A stretch of DNA of 64,000 nucleotides from CAYGDP01 sp964348665 (lineage in GTDB: Bacteria > Verrucomicrobiota > Verrucomicrobiia > Palsa-1439 > CAYGDP01): contig CAYGDP010000017.1 in the NCBI GenBank assembly GCA_964348665.1, positions 1-64,000 of the forward strand. Direction: 5' to 3'. Below the pieces are notes generated by a model, which saw only the letters and a program-made list of their open reading frames with translations, was not told the DNA's origin and made no database searches. Shown piece after piece: positions 26,719 through 34,278 of this stretch; within the stretch, counting starts at the first letter, position 1, and each line of letters begins with the position of its first letter. Made by a program: the position numbers and the translations under genes.

Positions 26719-27369
26719 CTACGAAATCGTATCGGAGATTACCTCGCGATTCTGATCATGGTACCGTCGGACGATGCACGAACCGCAAGGACAACCGAAC
26801 GCGCGAACGATGTCGGCGATATCACGGTAAATCATGTCAGTATCCGTATCGGATTCCTTGCCAAATATCGGGATATCAATGTATTTCTTCGAGATGTCAA
26901 ACCCTCCCGTGGTCGCCAGGCCGCGATGAGTTAGCGCGGTTTCCAACTGTTCGGCGAGTTTCTCCGTTTTCGCCTCATCCCGGGCGTAATCGTCCGTGCG
27001 CGCCCAGCGAACGATGATTTTCTCACGTGACAAGACCCTGCCTTCGGCTTCCTCGGCGTCCAGTTCCGCGTTCACCTTTGCGGCCACTTCGTTAAACTCG
27101 CGGGAATATTGCTTGTACGCCTGCTCCCATTCGTCTTCGGTGACGCCCGAAAACGTGCGCGGATAGGATTGTCCCTTCGCATCCACAAACTTGTGCTTGC
27201 TGATTTCCGCGATTTTTCCGTGCTGGATCAGATCCCGCAAACCGTTCTCCAATTCCTCGCACGAGAAGATGACTCGTTCGTAATAATCCACGGCGCCAAT
27301 GATATCGGCGAGAGATGCTGCGCCCTTTTCGCTCCGTCCTTTGATTGCTTCGTAGATTGCGTTTGCCAT
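26719..27369 (-). CDS. unrecognised protein with winged-helix-like N-terminus and Cys cluster
   Basis: 216 residues. The N-terminus (SLADIIGAVDYYERVIFSCEELENGLRDLIQHGKI, split about residues 19-53) looks like a helix-turn-helix arrangement. A charged helical middle follows. The C-terminus has a GCPCGSC cluster that could bind a metal. An AGAGGT ribosome binding site lies 6 nt before ATG 27369, and the upstream gene ends only 3 nt away, so the two are probably coupled. No function is assigned. Confidence 0.6.
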   Translation of the reverse strand: MANAIYEAIKGRSEKGAASLADIIGAVDYYERVIFSCEELENGLRDLIQHGKIAEISKHKFVDAKGQSYPRTFSGVTEDEWEQAYKQYSREFNEVAAKVNAELDAEEAEGRVLSREKIIVRWARTDDYARDEAKTEKLAEQLETALTHRGLATTGGFDISKKYIDIPIFGKESDTDTDMIYRDIADIVRAFGCPCGSCIVRRYHDQNREVISDTIS

Positions 27370-27372
27370 CGG

Positions 27373-28548
27373 TTACCTCTGGCTGTTCACCGCGGCCAGC
27401 GCGGGTTTGATCCAATGTAAACATGTCATCGGCGATTCGCTGTAATTGTAGAACATCACTCCCGTCGCGCCCCCGCCGCGACAGGCTCGAATCAGCGCGG
27501 CCAAGTCGTCGGCGCTGAATACACTGCCCGCGCCGAGCCGGATGCCCATGTGAAGGTCAGGGACACGGGTGACCGCGCCTGCGGGAAACGTTGCGCGCAA
27601 TTTTTTTGTGGCGGCCAAAGCCGCGTCGGGCCGCAATCCATACACACTGCCGCAATAAATCCCGACGGCATCCGAGAGCGTTTTATTGTAGCCGCCGAAC
27701 AGGGCAAGCTTGGTTTTTGATGATTTCAATGCGGCCTTGATTTCAAGAATCAGAGTATCCTCCGTTTGTTTGCGAACCTCCTGGAGTTGCTGAAGTTGCG
27801 GGATCTGGGCAATTACCGCCTGCCATGTCTGCGGATGATTTTTGGGCCGGTCGGGCGCGGCGGCAAATCCGGCGTCCAAAAGCACACGCAACTCTCGCTG
27901 GATCTGCAGCACATCCACGTCGCGAGCACCGGCTCGGCGCAGGCAACTTTTGCAGAAGCAAAGACTCATCAGAGTTTGCTCGAGCGGAGTCAGGCCGGTC
28001 AAATCGCGCTCGTGATGATGACCGTGCGCCAAGCCCATGAATCCAGGCGACTCCAGTTGCAGGATGTCCAGCGGGAGATTCGTCGCCAGATCCGTGCAGA
28101 GGGCGGTCAAATACGAGCGAACGTGGTCGTTGGCAGGACAAAGAGCATGCGGAAACGTGTCGCCAAAACAATTGCGCACCGCGCAATCCGGATGCGCCAG
28201 GCCAAGTCGTGTGTTGTGGCAGCAAACCGTCCAGGACGCGAGGGTAAGTTTGTATTTGTCCAGGCGGTCGCCGGCTTCGCGCAACCAATCGGTCTGACGA
28301 CAACCACGGGCAACTTTCGGGCGCAGTTTGAGTTTGTCGTATCGCTTGGCCTGTGGATGGAAATAGACACAGCCATCGTCCGGCATAAACGCGCGGTGAT
28401 ACGGATTGTGCGGATGGATAAACCACCCCGCATGATACGATGTGGCAACCTGCAACGAGCGAATCCCGCTGTCGGCAGCCCACGCCATCACGTTATCCAC
28501 CCCTTCATCGGCAAAATCCCAAGCAAACAACCAGAGTCCGGTATCCAT
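27373..28548 (-). CDS. uncharacterised TIM-barrel-like protein
   Basis: 391 residues. The opening GLWLFAWDFADEGVDNVM and later DILQLESPGFMGLAHGHHHERD and GATGVMFYNYSESP resemble the strand/helix pattern of glycoside-hydrolase-like TIM barrels, but I cannot name a family or catalytic residues. A CFCKSCLRRAG segment could bind a metal. There is no ribosome binding site before ATG 28548. TACAAT (28560-28555) only 6 nt upstream suggests a possible leaderless message. Confidence 0.6.
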   Translation of the reverse strand: MDTGLWLFAWDFADEGVDNVMAWAADSGIRSLQVATSYHAGWFIHPHNPYHRAFMPDDGCVYFHPQAKRYDKLKLRPKVARGCRQTDWLREAGDRLDKYKLTLASWTVCCHNTRLGLAHPDCAVRNCFGDTFPHALCPANDHVRSYLTALCTDLATNLPLDILQLESPGFMGLAHGHHHERDLTGLTPLEQTLMSLCFCKSCLRRAGARDVDVLQIQRELRVLLDAGFAAAPDRPKNHPQTWQAVIAQIPQLQQLQEVRKQTEDTLILEIKAALKSSKTKLALFGGYNKTLSDAVGIYCGSVYGLRPDAALAATKKLRATFPAGAVTRVPDLHMGIRLGAGSVFSADDLAALIRACRGGGATGVMFYNYSESPMTCLHWIKPALAAVNSQR

Positions 28549-28696
28549 GTCGGCATTGTAGCCGCATACCCGCCTTTGCGGGCAAGTTTTTTCGCAGTTT
28601 TTTAATTATCCAGATACGCTGCCATCGGATCGAGAAACGACCTACGGCAGCCCCCACTTGCAGTCCGGCGGTTTTTCGTGTAGATGTTTCGCCCTT
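28549..28696. promoter_or_regulatory. divergent promoter region between the TIM-barrel gene and asd
   Basis: It contains TACAAT at 28560-28555 (minus strand), a possible -10 for the leftward gene. It also holds a small hairpin CCCGC/GCGGG at 28569-28582. TTGCAG, 17 nt, then TAGATG (28681-28686) is a weak candidate promoter for asd. Both would give very short or no 5' leaders. Assignments are tentative. Confidence 0.35.
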
Positions 28697-29719
28697 ATGT
28701 CCAAGTCCTATACCGTGGCTGTGGTCGGCGCGACTGGCGCCGTCGGCGTGGAGATGATCGAGACGCTCGAGAAACGGAAGTTTCCCGTCAAGAATTTGCG
28801 CCTCTTCGCGTCCGAGCGATCCGTCGGCAAAAAACTGCCCTTTCGCAGCGAGAAAATAAGCGTGGAGGAATTGAAGGCCGGCGTGTTCGGTGGCATCGAC
28901 TTCGCTCTGTTCAGCGCCGGTGCAAGCCGCAGCAAGGAGTTTGCCCACGGGGCAGCCAAGCAAGGCGCGGTGGTGATTGACAACTCGTCGGCGTTCCGCA
29001 TGGACGCCGATGTGCCGTTGGTCGTGCCGGAGGTGAACGCCGGCGACGCCAAAAACCATAAAGGAATCATCGCCAACCCGAATTGTTCGACGGCAATCAT
29101 GCTGGTCGCTGTATGGCCGTTGCATCGGGTCAATCCCGTGAAACGGATTGTCGTCTCGACCTATCAAGCCGCCAGTGGCGCGGGCGCAAAAGCGATGGCC
29201 GAGCTGGAAGAACAGACCGCAGCCATTTTGAAAGGCGCCAAGAACGTGAAAGCGGAGGCGTTGCCGCAACGGATCGCTTTCAACCTATTCCCGCACGTGG
29301 ACGCATTCCTCGACAATGGGTACACCAAAGAGGAAATGAAATTTGTCAATGAAGCGCGCAAAATCATGCACGCGCCGAACTTGATGGTCAGCGCCACCTG
29401 CGTGCGTGTGCCGGTCTATCGGGCGCACAGCGAGGCGATCAACTTGGAGTTTGAAAAACCCATGACGCCACAGCAGGCGCGGGAAATTCTTTCGAATGCG
29501 AAAGGCGTGCGCGTGGTGGACGATACCGCCAGCAAGAAATATCCGATGCCGATTGATGCGAGCGGCGAATACGATTGTCTCGTGGGCCGGATCCGTCAGG
29601 ATTGCTCGCGAACGGACGGTCGCGGGATTGATTTATTTGTCAGCGGCGATCAGCTTTTGAAAGGCGCCGCGCTCAACGCGGTGCAGATCGGGGAAGTTCT
29701 CGTCGGAACCTGGAAGTAA
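28697..29719 (+). CDS. asd: aspartate-semialdehyde dehydrogenase
   Basis: 340 residues from ATG 28697 (MSKSYTVAVVGATGAVG). It reduces beta-aspartyl phosphate to the semialdehyde, the branch point to Lys, Met, Thr and diaminopimelate. The Rossmann motif GATGAVG is at 11-17, and the catalytic Cys is about residue 130 in NPNCSTAIM. Substrate residues are in TYQAASGAG. Length is normal. It converges with the small lipoprotein gene, 34 nt away. Confidence 0.96.
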   Translation: MSKSYTVAVVGATGAVGVEMIETLEKRKFPVKNLRLFASERSVGKKLPFRSEKISVEELKAGVFGGIDFALFSAGASRSKEFAHGAAKQGAVVIDNSSAFRMDADVPLVVPEVNAGDAKNHKGIIANPNCSTAIMLVAVWPLHRVNPVKRIVVSTYQAASGAGAKAMAELEEQTAAILKGAKNVKAEALPQRIAFNLFPHVDAFLDNGYTKEEMKFVNEARKIMHAPNLMVSATCVRVPVYRAHSEAINLEFEKPMTPQQAREILSNAKGVRVVDDTASKKYPMPIDASGEYDCLVGRIRQDCSRTDGRGIDLFVSGDQLLKGAALNAVQIGEVLVGTWK

Positions 29720-29753
29720 TTCACCCACCACAGAAAAGGATCGAGGAATCAGA

Positions 29754-29897
29754 TTAGCGGACAGGGATGGGGATGCCGCCGGTCTCCCAATTTTGTGGAC
29801 GATTCCAAGGAATCGAACTCCCTCCCTCGGGCGATGCACAACCAACAAATGTAATCGCCACAAACGCCACCACTAAAAAGAGAGCAATGATTTTCAT
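29754..29897 (-). CDS. very small predicted lipoprotein
   Basis: 47 residues, beginning MKIIALFLVVAFVAITFVGC and ending in a short polar tail with SSIPWNRPQNWE. The FVGC lipobox would leave a lipid-anchored peptide of about 28 residues. Small lipoproteins with a PWNRPQ-like motif recur in Verrucomicrobiota, as far as I recall; their role is unknown. The ATG overlaps the stop of the upstream coiled-coil gene (ATGA, 29897-29894), which strongly supports it as real. Confidence 0.75.
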   Translation of the reverse strand: MKIIALFLVVAFVAITFVGCASPEGGSSIPWNRPQNWETGGIPIPVR

Positions 29898-30664
29898 TCC
29901 TCGGTATGCTTGGGCAGACAATCGTCTCCGACTTGAATCAATACTTTCGGGTCGGTTACACCGGTGACGTCCGCGATGGATTTGTCGTCGTGAACGGTCA
30001 CGATTTTTACGGTACCAATGCTTTTGCCGTCGCGACTGACGATCAGCGAGCCGCCCGGTAGCGCGCCTTGCAATTTGCCGCTGCTCAAGACCACGAAGTT
30101 CCACGTCTTATCTACTGCCATGACTTTGGGCCGCAAATCCTTCGGCAACGCCACATCGATCCCTTTGAGCCGCTTCAATTCAGAATCCAAAAACTTGATC
30201 TTCTCTTCGTTGGCCGCCTTGGTCGCGGTGAGCGTGGTCACTTGATCGGTAAGACTGGCGGTCTTGGCGGTTAGCTCTTCAACGGATTTTTGCGCGGCTG
30301 CCAGCTTGTCGTTGGTGCTCGCCAATTCCTGGGTCTGCGCCTCGTGCTTGGATGTGAGATCCTTGAGGTCGGTGTCGAGCTTGGTCGCGCGCTCGGTCTC
30401 GGCGGCCAGCTGCTCGCTGGTCGTCTTGAGGGTGGCCTCGGTGCTGGTCAGCTTGGCAAATGTCTCCTCGTAATCCTTTTTCCACTTATTGCGGTCGGTC
30501 GTCATCGCCGCCAAGTCGCCCTGGGTTTTCGTCAACTCCGCGAAGGTTTTGTTGTATTTTTCTCGCCACTCATTGCGCTCCATCCAGAGCAACACGGAAA
30601 AAATCAGGATAAGGACGCCGCATACGGTCGTCATCATCGGGGCTAGCTTGGCTAATTTGGACAT
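29894..30664 (-). CDS. membrane-anchored coiled-coil protein
   Basis: 256 residues. A membrane anchor is at about 8-28, then a long coiled coil (about 30-170) with regular heptads rich in Ala, Thr, Glu and Lys. The C-terminal globular domain of about 80 residues (KVMAVDKTWNFVVLSSGKLQGALPGGSLIVSRDGKSIG, split across about 180-215) is beta-rich. Proteins of this layout are frequent in Verrucomicrobiota and probably act in the envelope. AAGGAGCG precedes the ATG. It is translationally coupled to the tiny lipoprotein gene. Confidence 0.75.
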   Translation of the reverse strand: MSKLAKLAPMMTTVCGVLILIFSVLLWMERNEWREKYNKTFAELTKTQGDLAAMTTDRNKWKKDYEETFAKLTSTEATLKTTSEQLAAETERATKLDTDLKDLTSKHEAQTQELASTNDKLAAAQKSVEELTAKTASLTDQVTTLTATKAANEEKIKFLDSELKRLKGIDVALPKDLRPKVMAVDKTWNFVVLSSGKLQGALPGGSLIVSRDGKSIGTVKIVTVHDDKSIADVTGVTDPKVLIQVGDDCLPKHTEE

Positions 30665-30732
30665 CGTTCGCTCCTTGGCTCAATGCTCGCGTGCTGTCTT
30701 GGAATGTGTGCGATGGAATAAACTGGCGGCGG

Positions 30733-30761
30733 ATACTACCCGCACACTCGATAAGTGTCAA
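30733..30761 (-). promoter_or_regulatory. sigma-70 promoter for the coiled-coil/lipoprotein pair
   Basis: On the minus strand TTGACA (30761-30756) is separated by 17 nt from TAGTAT (30738-30733), about 70 nt upstream of the start codon. The -35 element overlaps the TGA stop of the upstream NYN-domain gene. Confidence 0.65.
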
Positions 30762-31234
30762 CTGCGGAATTTCATTTTTCTGGATGGCGCACCCCGCCGC
30801 CTTACCTCATCCAATCGCGCCTCAAACTCCGTCCTGGCAACCCCAACCATGCCCCACAACTCCTCCGCACCCACTACCCTCGCCCCAAATCCCTCACATA
30901 ACCGCCGCTCCGCCCCGTCCTCCGTCACCACGCACAACCGCGCCGGTTCACGCGCCGCCGCCACGCATCGCTCGATGATCTCGTCCGCCGTCTGCCCGCG
31001 CTTGGAAAAGATCACCTCGAGGCCTCGCGCCGTTGGCGGAATCGGTTCCGGGGGCGGCGATTTCCTCCCATCAAACACTACAGCGACACCCGCCCCGCTC
31101 TCGTCCGCGAATCTCCCCAAAATACCAATCAGTTCCTCGCGCGCCGATGCCAGACGCCGCCGCCTACGCGCTCGGAGTTCCGGCCACGCGTAAATCACGC
31201 TGTATCCATCCACAAGAATCAGATCATAGCTCAT
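30758..31234 (-). CDS. NYN domain (PIN-like) ribonuclease, YacP family
   Basis: 158 residues. The N-terminal DLILVDGYSVIYAWPEL holds the first conserved Asp and Asn/Tyr positions of the NYN/PIN fold. VVFDGRKS, SKRGQTADEIIERC and CVVTEDGAER supply further acidic residues of the metal site. It probably cleaves structured RNA, like Bacillus YacP/Rae1; the target is unknown. The ATG overlaps the stop of the upstream membrane protein gene. Confidence 0.88.
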   Translation of the reverse strand: MSYDLILVDGYSVIYAWPELRARRRRRLASAREELIGILGRFADESGAGVAVVFDGRKSPPPEPIPPTARGLEVIFSKRGQTADEIIERCVAAAREPARLCVVTEDGAERRLCEGFGARVVGAEELWGMVGVARTEFEARLDEVRRRGAPSRKMKFRS

Positions 31235-31818
31235 ACGAATAATACTGCTCCGAGATAGATCGCCAACTCGCCAATCACCGCCATCCCATAGAGTAATTCG
31301 TCAGCAACTCGCCTCCCACGCCGGTTCGCCATCCTCCAGATCACAAAAACGACGCATCCACTCAACCCGCAAACCCCGATCGCGCCCCAGATTCCCAACA
31401 AAAATGTCACGCCCGCCGCTGTCCCGGTTGCCATCGCGAACCTCTCTTGTGTCAATTTTCCCTCTCCCCCCGTCAACTGCCGCAATCCAATCATCATCCA
31501 TCCCGCACCCACTCCGCCCACCACCATCGCCCGCCAACAATCGCTCGGCGGCAAATACCGCAACAAGGCGAATCGTAACAGAAGGGCCAACACAATTACA
31601 ATCGTCCCAATTTCCTTGCTCTCGCGCTCTGCAAACATTTCCACCACGCGCCCCAACGCTCTCTCCCCCATTGCGCCAGTCGTCAACACCATCGCCGTCA
31701 TCGCAAAAACCACAGCCGCATCCGCCGGAAGTAGTTGAATCATCACCCAATACGCGACCGCCCCCGCCGCACCCGAGGCCAGCGTGCGCACAAAGATTTT
31801 TTGTTGCAAACCCGGCAT
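31231..31818 (-). CDS. unrecognised polytopic membrane protein
   Basis: 195 residues from ATG 31818, with about six hydrophobic segments. The sequence is Gly/Ala/Val-rich with a short charged loop (ERESKEIG). No family motif recognised; CobS and phosphatidate cytidylyltransferase signatures were looked for and not found. It overlaps the NYN gene by 4 nt (ATGA). Divergent from the Gfo/Idh/MocA gene, 49 nt apart. Confidence 0.65.
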   Translation of the reverse strand: MPGLQQKIFVRTLASGAAGAVAYWVMIQLLPADAAVVFAMTAMVLTTGAMGERALGRVVEMFAERESKEIGTIVIVLALLLRFALLRYLPPSDCWRAMVVGGVGAGWMMIGLRQLTGGEGKLTQERFAMATGTAAGVTFLLGIWGAIGVCGLSGCVVFVIWRMANRRGRRVADELLYGMAVIGELAIYLGAVLFV

Positions 31819-31867
31819 ACCGCAATATGATGCGCGACTCACGTTTCAGCAACCCCGGAGAATGACA

Positions 31868-32863
31868 ATGAGCAAAGTTCGAATCGGTTTTATCGGCTGC
31901 GGCGGAATGGCCCAACACCACGGTCGCGTCTTCGTCAATCAAGTCAAGGATGCCGACATCGTCGCCCTCTGCGACACCAGCAAGCAAAGCCTCAAAAACT
32001 TCACCGCCGCCGTCTGGAAAGATCAGCCCCCTCGACTCGGCCTCTACAGCGACTACACGGCGATGCTGAAAAAGGAAAAAATCGACGGCATCGTCATCAT
32101 CAGCCCTCATACCCTTCATACCCGACAGATTCTCGACTCGCTCCGTGCCGGTGTCCATGTCCTCGTCGAAAAACCCATGGTCACCACCTCCGCCGACGCC
32201 CATCGCGTAATTGCCGCCCAGCAGAAAAGTGGCCTCACCGTTTCGATTTCATTTCAAGGCATTCATTCCTCCGAGTTCGCCTACATCCGCAATCTCGTCC
32301 GGGAAGGCGGTCTCGGCGACATCGGACTCATCAGCGCTGTGGTTTCCCAAAATTGGAAGAAAGGAACGAGCGGCACGTGGCGACAGCAACCGCGGATGAG
32401 TGGCGGCGGCCAAGCCTACGACAGCGGCGCCCATATGTTCAGCGCCATCCTCGACTTGAGTGGGGCGCGTCCGATAGAGGTCTTCGCGTTTGCCGACAAC
32501 GCCGGGACGCCCGTGGATATTTTCATGGCAGCCAGCATCCGATTCGATAACGGCTGTCTCGCCACCGCTGCCGTTAGCGGCGACACCCCCATCATGGAAG
32601 AAGGCGTGTACATCAGTGGAACGGGCGGCTCGATCAAGACCGCCATCTACGGCGGACGACTCGAACAATGGGACAAGACCGACCGCGTCAAATACCCGCA
32701 CGTCAATCCCACCGCCTCGCCGCAACAAAATTTCGTGGACTGTATTCAAGGGCGTGATACCACGCCCGCGCCGCCCGCGTTAGGGCTGAAACAAGCCTTG
32801 CTGATGGAAGCACTCTACAAAAGCGCCGCCACCGGCAAACCCGTCAAAATCGCGAGGGAATGA
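31868..32863 (+). CDS. Gfo/Idh/MocA family oxidoreductase, cytoplasmic
   Basis: 331 residues from ATG 31868, chosen over the ATG 6 nt upstream because GGAG then sits 7 nt away. The Rossmann motif GFIGCGGMAQHHG is at 7-19, the EKPMVTT motif near residue 106, and GGGQAYDSGAH carries the conserved His/Asp region. Unlike the protein at 1430-2890 it has no export signal. It probably oxidises a sugar or cyclitol with NAD(P). Converges with the ribbon-helix-helix gene, 12 nt away. Confidence 0.92.
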   Translation: MSKVRIGFIGCGGMAQHHGRVFVNQVKDADIVALCDTSKQSLKNFTAAVWKDQPPRLGLYSDYTAMLKKEKIDGIVIISPHTLHTRQILDSLRAGVHVLVEKPMVTTSADAHRVIAAQQKSGLTVSISFQGIHSSEFAYIRNLVREGGLGDIGLISAVVSQNWKKGTSGTWRQQPRMSGGGQAYDSGAHMFSAILDLSGARPIEVFAFADNAGTPVDIFMAASIRFDNGCLATAAVSGDTPIMEEGVYISGTGGSIKTAIYGGRLEQWDKTDRVKYPHVNPTASPQQNFVDCIQGRDTTPAPPALGLKQALLMEALYKSAATGKPVKIARE

Positions 32864-32875
32864 CGCTCGGCCGGA

Positions 32876-33043
32876 TTACCTGTCTTTCTTCCCCTCCTTT
32901 TTCCGCTTGGCGATGGCGTCGCGAAGGACGTACTCGATCTGGCCGTTAACGCTGCGCAATTCGTCCGCCGCCCATTTCTCCAGTTCCTTCCAGAGATCAG
33001 GCGGGATGCGCAACAAAAACGGTTTGCGTTCTTCGCTGGCCAT
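32876..33043 (-). CDS. ribbon-helix-helix (Arc/CopG-like) DNA-binding protein
   Basis: 55 residues: MASEERKPFLLRIPPDLWKE, then LEKWAADELRSVNGQIEYVL, then a basic tail. The strand FLLRIP followed by two helices with an SVNGQIE turn fits the Arc-type ribbon-helix-helix fold, which binds DNA as a dimer. AAGG lies upstream, and the gene starts 6 nt after the SPFH stop, so the two form an operon. A regulator of that operon is the likely role (inference). Confidence 0.85.
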   Translation of the reverse strand: MASEERKPFLLRIPPDLWKELEKWAADELRSVNGQIEYVLRDAIAKRKKEGKKDR

Positions 33044-33049
33044 AACGCC

Positions 33050-34057
33050 TTATTGATAGAGCGTGCCGGTGTTGATGACGGGGGACGCCTCCGATTCGCC
33101 GCAGAGAACCACAAGCAGATTGCTCACCATCGCCGCCTTTCGCTCTTCGTCCAAGGCGACAACATGTTTCTCGGACAGCTCGCGCAACGCCATCTCCACC
33201 ATGCTCACCGCGCCATGGACGATCTTCTGCCGCGCCGCGATGACCGCCTCTGCCTGCTGCCGACGCAGCATGGCTTGGGCGATCTCCGGCGCGTACGCGA
33301 GATGCGTCAGGCGCGCTTCCTCGACCGCGACACCAGCTTGCATCAATCGTTCCTGCAGCTCTTTCTTTAATCGCTCGGAGACTTCGTCCACGCTGCTGCG
33401 CAACGTCGGCTCGTTCTCTTCGCCATGGTCATACGCATACGCACTGGCCAAGTGCCGAAGCGCCGATTCCGCTTGGATGCGAACGTAGGATTCGTAATCC
33501 TCCACGTCGAACACCGCTTTTGCGGTATCGGCGACACGCCAGATTACGATGGCGGCAATCTCGATCGGGTTGCCTCCCTTGTCATTGACCTTCAGCTTGT
33601 CGCCGTTGAGAGTTTGCGCGCGGAGCGAGATTTTCGTGCTGAATCGGGGGTGAAGCGTTGTCAGCGAAGCCGTTTGTCCGCTCTTGGCGGCCTCGGCAGC
33701 CGAGGCGGAAGCGGACTGGATGGCACTGCCACCCCGTCGGCGGGAATAAAATGGATTCGCCCACCAGAATCCGCTTACTCGTACTGTCCCATGGTACGCG
33801 CCGAATAGAATCAGTACGCGGGATTCGTTCGGTTGCAAGGTGAAATGACCGCAGAGCAGAATGACAGCCATGATTTCTGTAAGAATCGCAGGAATGAGCC
33901 ACCAGAGCAGGACCGTGTTATCTGTTTTCGCTACCTGCACAACAGTCGTGATCTTGGCAGCCAATCCGCCCAGCAACAGCGCCAGGTTGAAAAACAACAT
34001 TGACCAGCCACTTTTCACTTGCACCACGTTCTCAAGACTCGATTGTTTCGTTTCCAT
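33050..34057 (-). CDS. SPFH-domain (band 7) membrane protein
   Basis: 335 residues. Two N-terminal membrane segments (about 18-42 and 48-70) are followed by an SPFH domain (VLILFGAYHGTVR, then VNDKGGNPIEIAAIVIWRV) and a helical region (ALRHLASAYAYD through AVIAARQKIV). Such proteins scaffold membrane microdomains. Residues about 107-141, rich in Ser/Ala, interrupt the usual NPFY-x-KISLRA continuity. They are encoded by a palindromic element (33635-33739). The promoter lies at 34110-34137. Confidence 0.9.
   Translation of the reverse strand: METKQSSLENVVQVKSGWSMLFFNLALLLGGLAAKITTVVQVAKTDNTVLLWWLIPAILTEIMAVILLCGHFTLQPNESRVLILFGAYHGTVRVSGFWWANPFYSRRRGGSAIQSASASAAEAAKSGQTASLTTLHPRFSTKISLRAQTLNGDKLKVNDKGGNPIEIAAIVIWRVADTAKAVFDVEDYESYVRIQAESALRHLASAYAYDHGEENEPTLRSSVDEVSERLKKELQERLMQAGVAVEEARLTHLAYAPEIAQAMLRRQQAEAVIAARQKIVHGAVSMVEMALRELSEKHVVALDEERKAAMVSNLLVVLCGESEASPVINTGTLYQ
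33635..33739. repeat. in-frame palindromic insertion in the SPFH gene
   Basis: The segment contains a near-perfect palindrome GCCTCGGC-A-GCCGAGGC (33690-33706). CCGCT/AGCGG arms lie further out, as does TGGCACTGCCACCC on one flank. It encodes about 35 residues absent from the usual SPFH alignment position, without breaking the frame. Confidence 0.6.
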
Positions 34058-34103
34058 AGGGATCTCCTTTGCTGGCCGCCACCACGGCGGCCTTTGTTAT
34101 CGT

Positions 34104-34137
34104 TATGATATCATACTGAAATCTAGCCATTTGTCAA
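34104..34137 (-). promoter_or_regulatory. SPFH promoter with an overlapping palindromic operator candidate
   Basis: On the minus strand TTGACA (34137-34132), 16 nt, TATGAT (34115-34110). A perfect 12-bp palindrome TATGATATCATA covers 34104-34115 and so overlaps the -10. Ribbon-helix-helix repressors bind short palindromes of this kind; the regulator encoded at 32876-33043 is an obvious candidate. Confidence 0.6.
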
Positions 34138-34278
34138 CGGCCAATCAATGTCGGCACGGGAGCGCGGTGAGCGGAATCACCTAACGAGAATCAATCGCGG
34201 GCGTGTCGAGTGAGCGTCGTTTGCCGACGGTTTATCGTGGAATCGCCTTGGTGGGCGCCGGAAATGTGCCAGCGAAAA
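34138..34278. other. intergenic spacer
   Basis: 140 nt between the SPFH promoter and the hybrid kinase stop codon. A short palindromic stretch (CGTCGTTTGCCGACG) is visible near 34207-34221. No gene or clear terminator seen. Confidence 0.35.

Noticed and set aside
28569..28582. Hairpin CCCGC/GCGGG followed by T residues as a terminator
   Set aside because: On the strand where T residues follow, no gene ends upstream; it lies between two divergent genes.
31231..31818. CobS (cobalamin synthase) assignment for the membrane protein
   Set aside because: Size and hydrophobicity are similar, but the acidic metal-binding motifs of CobS are missing.
32815..33114. 99-codon frame on the minus strand
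   Set aside because: It is a different frame over the 55-aa ribbon-helix-helix gene and the SPFH 3' end. The short gene has a ribosome binding site and a recognisable fold, and this frame has neither.
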